In this document: positions 19,149 through 26,980 of the stretch, one piece after another
Position numbering within the stretch: the first letter of the stretch is position 1
Layout of the letters: each line of letters opens with the position of its first letter
NCBI GenBank assembly: GCA_021390615.1
Contig: JAJEJU010000024.1
Coordinates: 558,001 to 622,000 of the forward strand
Source: Rhodanobacteraceae bacterium ZG21-1
GTDB lineage: Bacteria; Pseudomonadota; Gammaproteobacteria; Xanthomonadales; Rhodanobacteraceae
Reading direction: 5' to 3'
Length of the DNA stretch: 64,000 bases
The notes under the pieces: model-generated
Told to the model about the DNA's origin: nothing
What the model saw: the letters and a program-made list of their open reading frames with translations, nothing else
Databases searched by the model: none
Position numbers and translations under genes: made by a program

Positions 19149-20333
19149 TCAGTCGAGGCGCTCGACCGCGATCGCGGTGGCCTCGCCGCCGCCGATGCAC
19201 AGCGATGCCACGCCGCGCTTCAGGCCGCGCGTCTTCAGCGCGTTGAGCAGGGTGACCATCAGGCGGGCGCCGCTGGCGCCGATCGGGTGGCCCAGCGCGC
19301 AGGCGCCGCCGTTGACGTTGAGCTTGTCGTGCGCAATGCCGAGTTCGCGCATCGGCGCCATCGCGACCACGGCGAACGCCTCGTTGACCTCGAACAGGTC
19401 CACGTCCTCGACCTTCCAGCCGGCCTTGTCGAGCACTTTCTGGATCGCGCCGACCGGGGCGGTGGTGAACCACTCCGGCTCCTGCGAATGGGTGGCGTGC
19501 GCCACCACGCGCGCCAGCGGCTTCAGGCCGCGGGCCTGTGCATCGCTGGCGGCCAGCAGCACCAGCGCGGCAGCGCCGTCGGAAATGCTGGAGGAACTGG
19601 CTGCCGTGATGGTGCCGTTTTCCTTGCGGAAGGCCGCCTTCAGGCTGGGGATCTTGGCGATGTCGGAGCGGCCGGGCTGCTCGTCGGTGTCGACCTGCAC
19701 GTCGCCTTTGCGCGACGCCACGGTCACCGGCACGATCTCGTCGGCGAAGGCGCCGGACTGCTGCGCCGCCTGGGCGCGCTTGACCGACTCGATCGCGTAG
19801 GCGTCCTGCTCTTCGCGGCTGAAGTGGTACTTGTCGGCGCACAGCTCGCCGAACACGCCCATCGCCTTGCCGTCGTAGGGATTGGTCAGGCCGTCCCAGG
19901 CCATGTGGTCGACCAGCTGGGCGTCGCCGTAGCGGATGCCGGCGCGGGCATTGACCATGTGCGGCGCGTTGGTCATCGACTCCATGCCGCCGGCCACCAC
20001 CACCGCAGCCGAGCCGGCCTTGATCAGGTCGTGGGCCAGCATCACCGCCTTCATGCCCGAGCCGCAGACTTTGTTGATGGTGGTGCAGCCGGCACTCGCC
20101 GGCAGGCCGGCCTTGAGCGAGGCCTGGCGGGCCGGGGCCTGGCCCAGGTTGGCCGGCAGCACGCAGCCCATGATCACTTCGCCGACATCCTTGGCCGCCA
20201 CGCCGGCCTGCTGCAGCGCTGCGCCGATCGCGGTGGCGCCCAGGACCGGGCTGGGTACGCCGGTGAACTGGCCTTGGAAGGAACCGATGGCAGTGCGCTT
20301 GGCACCGACGATGACAACGCTGACGTCCGACAT
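19149..20333 (-). CDS. Acetyl-CoA C-acetyltransferase (thiolase)
   Basis: 394-residue biosynthetic-type thiolase interconverting two acetyl-CoA and acetoacetyl-CoA. Signatures are nucleophile C90 in INKVCGSGMKAVM, the CALGHPIGASGAR segment holding the catalytic His, and the second catalytic cysteine C379 in SLCIGGGEA. Family length is about 390-395. It fits degradation of acetoacetate-derived units from leucine (and ketogenesis/PHB precursor supply), and it lies on the same strand between carboxylase beta and isovaleryl-CoA dehydrogenase. atoB and phaA homologues cannot be distinguished here; no phaB/phaC is nearby. Confidence 0.95.
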   Translation of the reverse strand: MSDVSVVIVGAKRTAIGSFQGQFTGVPSPVLGATAIGAALQQAGVAAKDVGEVIMGCVLPANLGQAPARQASLKAGLPASAGCTTINKVCGSGMKAVMLAHDLIKAGSAAVVVAGGMESMTNAPHMVNARAGIRYGDAQLVDHMAWDGLTNPYDGKAMGVFGELCADKYHFSREEQDAYAIESVKRAQAAQQSGAFADEIVPVTVASRKGDVQVDTDEQPGRSDIAKIPSLKAAFRKENGTITAASSSSISDGAAALVLLAASDAQARGLKPLARVVAHATHSQEPEWFTTAPVGAIQKVLDKAGWKVEDVDLFEVNEAFAVVAMAPMRELGIAHDKLNVNGGACALGHPIGASGARLMVTLLNALKTRGLKRGVASLCIGGGEATAIAVERLD

Positions 20334-20566
20334 GGGGGATCTCCGCAGGAACTGGATGGGCCGATGCGCCCGACTAAACAGGGGGATTATCGCAGCCGGT
20401 TGGGAAGGGCGGCAAACCCGCCGAAAACCCCGCTGGCCCGGGATCGACGCCGCAATCTGTTACGCCTGCGTTGTGCCAGAATCGGGGCAGGGAATCGGGC
20501 GCCGGCCATCGGGGCACGGTCGGCAGTCCGCCAGGGGTGTCTGAACTGCCCGTATTGGGGATGGCC

Positions 20567-23401
20567 ATGCAAAAAGGGACGAATGCGTTCAAGCGCCGCG
20601 ACGCGGTGCTAATGATCTATGTGGCGCTGGGTCTGAGCGCCTGCGGCGGGGGCGGCAGCAGCAACGTCAAGCCGAACACCTCCACCCCGGCACCGCCGTC
20701 GTCGTCGCCGGCACCGCCCAGTTCCATCCCACAGCCGCCGCTGGACGCCCAGCTCTCGCTGACCAACACCTATGCGGCGCACAACCAGGGCTATACCGGC
20801 GCCGGAGTCACCATCGGCATTGTCGATTCCGGCGTGATGGCCAACAACGCCGCGCTCAGCGGGCGGGTGGTGAAGAACCTCACCTACGTCGACCCCAGTA
20901 CCAACAACCTCAACGTGGGCGACGTGATCGGCCACGGCACCTGGGTGTCGGAGATTGCCGCGGGCAGCCCGTTCGCGAAGTTCCCCGGCGGCATCGCGCC
21001 CGGCGCCGACATCGTGTCGGCGCGCATCATCGACGACAATTCCGGCGACGACAACGGCTCCACGCCGCCGAGCCAGGTCACCTCGGCCGATCCGCTGCCG
21101 CAGGTCAACGCCGACCTGATCGCCGCCGGCGTGAAGGTGCAGAACAACTCCTGGGGCGGCATCACCTGGAGCGCTTCCAGCACCGCCACCACCCAGCTGT
21201 TCGACGCGGCCTACAGCCCGTTCGTGAACCAGTGGGGCGGCCTGGTGGTGTTCGCCGCTGGCAACGACTCGCAGGCCAATCCCAGCACCATCGCCGCGCT
21301 GCCCAGCCTGGCGCCGGATCTGGAAAAGGGCTGGCTCACCGTGGTCGCGACCAACAGCAACAACCCGACCCAACTGGAAAGCTATTCCGACAAGTGCGGC
21401 ATCGCGATGAACTACTGCCTGGCCGCGCCGGGCGACGTGATCGTGCTGGACAAGGGCACCACCACCAGCACCACCAACCCGACCTATTACATCGTCGAGG
21501 GCACCTCGCTGGCTGCGCCGCAGGTCACCGGCGCCGCGGCGCTGGTGTGGCAGGCCTACCCGTATTTCAGCAACGACCTGGTGCGCCAGACCCTGCTCGG
21601 CACTGCCGACCCGCTGGGCGGCTCACAGCCCAACCCGACCTTCGGCTACGGCGAGCTGGACGTGGGCAAGGCGGTGAACGGCCCCGAGCAGTTTAACTGG
21701 GGCGACGTCACGGTGAGCTTCAGCGGCAGCTCCAACTGGAACAATCCGATTTCCGGCGCCGGCGGCCTGATCAAGCAGGGCAGCGGCACGCTCAACCTCA
21801 CCCAGCCGTCCAGCTACACCGGCCTCACCCAGGTGCAGGGCGGCACGCTCAATGCCGTCGCCCTGGCCTCCAGCGCGAACGTCAGCGCTGGCGCCACGCT
21901 CAACAGCCTGCAGAGCATCGGCGGCAACGTCAGCAATGCCGGCGTGCTGAACGTCAGCAACAACGGCAACGTCACCGTGAGCGGCAACTACGTGCAGCAG
22001 GGCAATGGCCGTCTGGCCGTCTCGCTGGGCTCGGCGCTGAGCGTGACCGGCACCGCCACGCTCAGCGGCGGCGACCTGTTCGTGACCGGCGCCAACCAGG
22101 GCTACGTGGTCAATTCGCACACCAACGTGCTCACCGCCGGCGGCGGCCTCAGCGGCACCTTCTCGGCCTTGAACACCGCCTCCAACGTGCTGCTCAACGC
22201 CAGCCTCAACTACGACGCCAGCAGCGCCTGGCTGAACGTGCAGCAGGTGCAGGTGACGGCGATCCAGGGCGCCACCTATACGCCGGCTTCGTTCGGCGCC
22301 GCGCAGCGCGTGCAGAACGCGTTCGGCCAGATCAACACCCAGCTGACCCAGCCGACGCCGCCCAGCGGCAATGGCCCGATCCCCACCAGCTTCATCAGCG
22401 GCGCGGCCAACCTGCAGCAGTCGAGCAGTCTGGCCAACGTGCAGAATTCGCTGCAGAGCCTGTCGGGACAGCTGCATGCGGCCAGCGCGCAGATGACCTT
22501 CGAGGCCATCGACGCCGGCACGCGCGCCTTGTCCGACCGCTTCGATCAACTGCTCAACGCGCCCTCGCCGCTGCTGGCCGCGGGCGGCTGGACCCAGAAC
22601 CTCGGCTACCAGGGCAGCATGTCGCGCGGCGGCTACGGCAACGTCAGCTACGACCTCAACGGCTGGATGGCCGGCAACGACCTGCGGCTCGGGAGCAACG
22701 GCGTGTTCGGCTACGCGCTGAGCCAGAGCCGCGGCCTCGGCCGGCTGGCGGAAAGCGCCGACCAGGGCGACAGCCATGCCGCCGAAGGCATGATCTATGC
22801 CGGCCTGATCCAGGGCCAGTGGTATGCGATGGGCCGCTTCGGCATGGGCGAATACCTGGAGAACATGCGCCGCGACGTGCAGCTCGGCGACACCCTGTCG
22901 GGCGTGGGCAGCAGCAACCGCGGTCGCTACGGCGTGGCCTACGCCGAGAGCGGTTATCGCTTCGGCCTGGGCAACTGGCAGTTCACGCCGTACGTGGATC
23001 TGCAGTACGTCAATATCCGCAACGACGGCTTCGAAGAGCAGGGCGCCGACGGCTTCGGCCTGCAGGGCGACGGCCAGAACATCCAGCGCTGGCAGGCCGG
23101 CGTGGGTATGCGCGCGGCGCAGCGCTGGCTGCTCACCCGCGGCAGCCTGACCCTGCAGGCGCACATGCTGTGGCAGCAGGCCTTCGCCATGCGCGGCGAA
23201 GAACTGGACGCCAGCTTCGCCGCCCTGCAGCAGTATGCGCCGGTCGGTGGCATCGGTCTGTCGCGCTACGGCGGCAGCGCCGGCATGAGCCTGGATTGGG
23301 AAATGTCGCCGCACGCCGGCGTGCAGCTTTCCTACGACCACTTCGCCGGCCAGTACGAGCATTCCAATATGGGGCAGCTCAGCTACCGCCTGTCGTTCTG
23401 A
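20567..23401 (+). CDS. Autotransporter subtilisin-like (S8) serine protease with lipobox
   Basis: 944 residues from the ATG at 20567, preceded by GGGGA; upstream in-frame starts dilute the signal sequence. The N-terminal segment ends in lipobox L-S-A-C26, followed by a Gly run and a Pro/Ser linker to about 58. The S8 catalytic triad is complete: D87 (GIVDSGV), H123 (GHGTWVSE), S314 (EGTSLAAPQ). After the protease comes an autotransporter passenger repeat (LIKQGSGTLNL, TQVQGGTLN) and, from about 660, a beta-barrel translocator ending in LSYRLSF with terminal Phe. It should insert in the outer membrane and display the protease. The promoter region is shared with the divergent thiolase gene. Confidence 0.93.
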   Translation: MQKGTNAFKRRDAVLMIYVALGLSACGGGGSSNVKPNTSTPAPPSSSPAPPSSIPQPPLDAQLSLTNTYAAHNQGYTGAGVTIGIVDSGVMANNAALSGRVVKNLTYVDPSTNNLNVGDVIGHGTWVSEIAAGSPFAKFPGGIAPGADIVSARIIDDNSGDDNGSTPPSQVTSADPLPQVNADLIAAGVKVQNNSWGGITWSASSTATTQLFDAAYSPFVNQWGGLVVFAAGNDSQANPSTIAALPSLAPDLEKGWLTVVATNSNNPTQLESYSDKCGIAMNYCLAAPGDVIVLDKGTTTSTTNPTYYIVEGTSLAAPQVTGAAALVWQAYPYFSNDLVRQTLLGTADPLGGSQPNPTFGYGELDVGKAVNGPEQFNWGDVTVSFSGSSNWNNPISGAGGLIKQGSGTLNLTQPSSYTGLTQVQGGTLNAVALASSANVSAGATLNSLQSIGGNVSNAGVLNVSNNGNVTVSGNYVQQGNGRLAVSLGSALSVTGTATLSGGDLFVTGANQGYVVNSHTNVLTAGGGLSGTFSALNTASNVLLNASLNYDASSAWLNVQQVQVTAIQGATYTPASFGAAQRVQNAFGQINTQLTQPTPPSGNGPIPTSFISGAANLQQSSSLANVQNSLQSLSGQLHAASAQMTFEAIDAGTRALSDRFDQLLNAPSPLLAAGGWTQNLGYQGSMSRGGYGNVSYDLNGWMAGNDLRLGSNGVFGYALSQSRGLGRLAESADQGDSHAAEGMIYAGLIQGQWYAMGRFGMGEYLENMRRDVQLGDTLSGVGSSNRGRYGVAYAESGYRFGLGNWQFTPYVDLQYVNIRNDGFEEQGADGFGLQGDGQNIQRWQAGVGMRAAQRWLLTRGSLTLQAHMLWQQAFAMRGEELDASFAALQQYAPVGGIGLSRYGGSAGMSLDWEMSPHAGVQLSYDHFAGQYEHSNMGQLSYRLSF

Positions 23402-23651
23402 AACTGCGCGCGCTGAAGTGTGCGCACTGAAGGTGTAAGCGGATGGCGGGTCACGCCGCCGTCCGCGACATGACGTGAGTCGCCGCAAGCGAGACGGCAG
23501 CGGATGCTCATTGCGGTTTCAGAACATCGCCGTCGCCACGGTCCGCAAGTCGGCCGAACGAATGCACGTCGAACGCATGGGCAGGCCGCTGCGGCTGTGT
23601 GCTCGCCTTTTTGCCATCAAGGTCTAGAGCAGGTTTGTCACTGGCGCCGGG

Positions 23652-24293
23652 CTAGAGCAGGCGCAAAGTAATTGCCTTCAGCACCGCGTGGGTACGGTCG
23701 CGGCATTCCAGCTTGACCAGCAGGTCGGAGATGTAGTTCTTCACCGTGCCTTCGGAGAGATGCAGGCTGCGCCCGATCTCCTTGTTCGAATAGCCGCCGG
23801 CGACCAGCCGCAGGATGCTTGCCTCGCGTTCGGTGAGGTGGCGCGGGCCACTCTCGTTGCCCGCGTCGGCCAGGCGCGCACGCACCGGACCCAGGCTGAT
23901 CGGCTGCAGCAGCGTTTCGCCGGCGGCGACGCGGCGGATCGCCGCGCACAGTTCCTCCGGCGAGGCGTCCTTGAGCAGGAAGCCCTGCGCGCCTGCGGCA
24001 ACCGCGCGCAGCATCAGCTCGGGATCGTCGAAAGTGGTCAGCAGGATCACCGGGGTGGCGTCGCCGCGCTCGCGCAGGACCTGCAGCACGGACAGCCCGT
24101 CCATGCCGGGCATGCGCACGTCGCTCAGCACCACGTCGACGGGACGCTTGGCGAGGCCGTCCAGCAGGGCCTGGCCGTCGCTGGCTTCCAGCGCGATCTG
24201 CAGGCCCTGGTCGGCCAGCAGCGCCGAGAGCCCCTTGAGCACTAGCGCCTGGTCGTCGGCGAGGGCGATGCGGATCGCGGCAGCCGTGCTCAT
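23652..24293 (-). CDS. NarL/LuxR-family response regulator
   Basis: 213-residue regulator: a receiver domain with D13-D14 and phospho-acceptor D58 (VVLSDVRMPGMDG), then a LuxR helix-turn-helix at the C-terminus (LTEREASILRLVAGG, NKEIGRSLHLSEGTVKNY). The start ATG at 24293 overlaps the kinase stop by 4 bp (ATGA). With the DesK-like kinase it forms a complete two-component system. Targets cannot be read from the window; the divergent DUF2306-like gene upstream of the kinase is a candidate by position only. Confidence 0.94.
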   Translation of the reverse strand: MSTAAAIRIALADDQALVLKGLSALLADQGLQIALEASDGQALLDGLAKRPVDVVLSDVRMPGMDGLSVLQVLRERGDATPVILLTTFDDPELMLRAVAAGAQGFLLKDASPEELCAAIRRVAAGETLLQPISLGPVRARLADAGNESGPRHLTEREASILRLVAGGYSNKEIGRSLHLSEGTVKNYISDLLVKLECRDRTHAVLKAITLRLL

Positions 24294-25450
24294 CGCGGCT
24301 GCGCCGGCAGTCGCGCGATCAGCTCGACGCCGCGCTCGTCGTGGGCGGTCACGCGCAGCTGTCCGCCTAGCGCTTCCAGCCGTTCGCGCATGCCAGTGAG
24401 CCCGTTGCCGGCGACCAGGCTGGGCCGGCTCGAGCCGTCGTCGCGCACGCACAGTTGAATATGCCCGTCGACGCGCCGGCAGTCCAGGCTGATCAGGCGC
24501 GGTTGGCCATGCCTGAGCGCGTTGGTGATCGATTCCTGCGCGCAGCGCAGCAGGGTTTCCGCCGCCTGCACCGAGGACGGACGCGCTTCCTCGTCCACCT
24601 GCAGCTCGAAGCGCGGGCCGGGAATCGGCCGCACCAGCGCCTCCAGCGCGGCGCGCAGCTCGATGCCGTCGTGCTGACGCAGCTGGCTGACCACGGCGCG
24701 GATGTCGTCGAGCAGCTCGTGCGCCAACACGCTCGCCGTGGCCAGCTCGGCGCGCTCGCGCAGCGCCGGATCGCGCGACAGCAGGGCGAGATTGAGCTTC
24801 AGCGCGGTGAGCTTGTGGCCGGCCACGTCGTGCAGTTCACGCGACAGCTTCAAGCGCTCCTCGCCGCGTGCGCTCTCGTCGAGCAGGGCCTGGGTCGCCA
24901 GCAACTGCGCGTTGAGCCGGGCCAGTTCGTCGCGCGCGCGCTCGGCATCGGCCTGGTAGTGCGCGGTCAGGGCAGCGAAGGCCTGGAAGGCCAGCAATGG
25001 CAGCAGTTCCAGCGTCACGTTGCCGGCGCGTCCGTCGAGCAACCACCAGCCATACAGCAGGATCAGGTTGAAGCCGAGCATGATCGCCAGGGTTTGCCGC
25101 GGCGGCTGTAGCAAGGCCAGCTGTGCCGCGACCACGATCAGCAGGATGCCGATCCAGCCGTCGAGCAGCATGAAGCCGGCCAGCAGCACGGCGATGCCCT
25201 GCAGCAGCACCAGCGCCAGCGAGCGCAGTGGCGGGACACGGCGCAGGCTCAGCGTGTGGGCCACCAGCAGGGCCAGCATCGCCAGCAGGGCGCAGGCGCC
25301 GATCCAGCTGCGGCTGTCGCCGGCGGCAAGCCGGGCGAATGGCATCGACTGCAGCGCGATGCCCAGCCAGGTGAGGTAGGCGGCAAGGTTCAGCGGCGCC
25401 AGGATCGACGAACGGCGCGGGCGATAGCGAGGCGGGGCGGGCGCGTGCAT
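24290..25450 (-). CDS. DesK/NarX-type sensor histidine kinase
   Basis: 386-residue inner-membrane kinase. Four to five hydrophobic helices occupy about 18-165; there is no periplasmic sensor domain, as in DesK-type membrane-state sensors. A coiled-coil stretch leads to the HisKA_3 dimerisation box with phospho-His H207 in SRELHDVAGHKL, then an HATPase domain (CAQESITNALRHG, DDGSS, GNGLTGMRERLEALGG). It is the first gene of the pair with the LuxR-type regulator. Confidence 0.93.
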   Translation of the reverse strand: MHAPAPPRYRPRRSSILAPLNLAAYLTWLGIALQSMPFARLAAGDSRSWIGACALLAMLALLVAHTLSLRRVPPLRSLALVLLQGIAVLLAGFMLLDGWIGILLIVVAAQLALLQPPRQTLAIMLGFNLILLYGWWLLDGRAGNVTLELLPLLAFQAFAALTAHYQADAERARDELARLNAQLLATQALLDESARGEERLKLSRELHDVAGHKLTALKLNLALLSRDPALRERAELATASVLAHELLDDIRAVVSQLRQHDGIELRAALEALVRPIPGPRFELQVDEEARPSSVQAAETLLRCAQESITNALRHGQPRLISLDCRRVDGHIQLCVRDDGSSRPSLVAGNGLTGMRERLEALGGQLRVTAHDERGVELIARLPAQPR

Positions 25451-25600
25451 GGCGCCGAGTATAGGCAGGCCGCTGTGCCGCGGCAGCCGGTGCGCAGCAA
25501 GAGGTGACTTTTCTCACCCCTGGCCGGTGACGATCCGCATCTGCTCCGTCGTGCGGCGCTTTCCCACAATGCGGGCAACCACTCGACACGGGGAATCGCG

Positions 25601-26296
25601 ATGGATGCCTACCGCCTGCTGATCCTGGTGCATGCCTGCTTCGGCACGCTCGCGCTGGCGAGTTACTGGAACGCCGCACTCAGCCGCAAGGGCTCGCCCT
25701 GGCACAAGGCGGCGGGACGGCTCTACGTGAAGAGCATGCTCGGCATCATCGCCAGTGCGCTGCCGATCGCCGCGGTGGCCTTTGCCCGCGGCAATCCCGG
25801 GCGCGGCATCTTCCTGTCCTATCTGGTGGTGATTACCGCAACCGCCCTGTGGCTGGGCTGGCGGGCGGTGCGCCGCAAGCAGGACCAAGCCGCATTCCGC
25901 GACCGCCGTTATGTGGTGGTGGCCTGGCTCAACCTGGCCGCCGCTGCGGCCGTTTTCGCCATCGGCCTGCGCACCGGCAATGGCGTGCTGATCGGCTTCG
26001 CTGCGATCAGCGTCTACGGCGGCACCACCATGCTGCGGCGCCATCGGCGCCCGCTGGACACGCCACGCTGGTGGCTGCGCGAACATTTCGCGGCGATGCT
26101 GGCCTGCGGCGTGGCCACGCATATCGCCTTCCTGTCGATCGGCCTGAGCCGGATGCTGCAGGGCGCCGGCATCGAACTCGGCGGGCGCCTGGAATTGCTG
26201 AGCTGGTTCGCGCCGGTGCTGGTGGCGCTCCTGGCCGGGATCTACTTCAAGCGCAAATATTTTCCGGTGCGCCCGACGGCGGCCTCGCTCGACTAG
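25601..26296 (+). CDS. Polytopic membrane protein (DUF2306-like)
   Basis: 231 residues with about seven hydrophobic helices. The early HKAAGRLYVKSM segment after helix 1 resembles the H-R/K-x-x-G-R-x-Y loop of DUF2306 proteins. The start has GGGGAA upstream. It is divergent from the kinase/regulator pair with a 150-bp shared promoter region. Function unknown. Confidence 0.75.
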   Translation: MDAYRLLILVHACFGTLALASYWNAALSRKGSPWHKAAGRLYVKSMLGIIASALPIAAVAFARGNPGRGIFLSYLVVITATALWLGWRAVRRKQDQAAFRDRRYVVVAWLNLAAAAAVFAIGLRTGNGVLIGFAAISVYGGTTMLRRHRRPLDTPRWWLREHFAAMLACGVATHIAFLSIGLSRMLQGAGIELGGRLELLSWFAPVLVALLAGIYFKRKYFPVRPTAASLD

Positions 26297-26357
26297 CCGG
26301 GGTTCGCAGCGCTCAAGAGCGCCTACGATGCAGCGACGCCACCGAGAAAGGCATCGA

Positions 26358-26903
26358 ATGACTCTGCCGGCTTTCAAGTACCACCCCGATCCGCTGGACA
26401 CGGGCAGCGTGATCGCCTCTGGCCTCGTCTGCATGTGCTGCCGGCAGGCGCGCGGCTATGTCTATGTCGGACCTGTTTTCGCCATCGAGGATTATCAAGG
26501 CCGCCTCTGTCCCTGGTGCATCGCCGACGGCTCCGCGCATGCCAGCCTGGGGGCAAGCTTTACGGATGAGCACGGTATCGGCGATGGCGGCGCATGGGGC
26601 GAGGTGCCTGCGGCGGTCGTCGAGGAAGTCGCGTTTCGCACACCGGGTTTTTCCGGATGGCAGCAGGAGCGTTGGTGGACTCACTGCGGCGATGCCGCCC
26701 AGTTCCTGGGGCGGGCAGGCCGGGATGAATTGCAGGCGTTCGGTCCGCAGGCGCTGACGGCGATTCGGGACGATGCCGGGCTTGCCGATGGGCCGGCCTG
26801 GGAGCGGTTTCTCGCTGCTCTGAGCAAGCATGGCTCGCCCACGGCTTACTTGTTTCGTTGCATCCGCTGCGGCGCGCTGGGCGGCTACCAGGATTGCGAT
26901 TGA
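26358..26903 (+). CDS. CbrC/UPF0167-family protein
   Basis: 181-residue soluble protein. It opens with LPAFKYHPDPLDTG and contains two cysteine pairs, CMCC and CPWC, plus CIRC near the C-terminus, the pattern of CbrC (UPF0167), which in E. coli has been linked to colicin E2 tolerance. The cysteines suggest zinc binding. The ATG at 26358 is supported by GAGAAAGG upstream. Whether it has any role in bacteriocin tolerance here is unknown. Confidence 0.8.
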   Translation: MTLPAFKYHPDPLDTGSVIASGLVCMCCRQARGYVYVGPVFAIEDYQGRLCPWCIADGSAHASLGASFTDEHGIGDGGAWGEVPAAVVEEVAFRTPGFSGWQQERWWTHCGDAAQFLGRAGRDELQAFGPQALTAIRDDAGLADGPAWERFLAALSKHGSPTAYLFRCIRCGALGGYQDCD

Positions 26904-26980
26904 ACTGCCCGGAGACGCGGCCCCGGCGATCCGTCAGCCGGGGCACAGATGGTCATCCATGACATCGCCACCGATGACAT

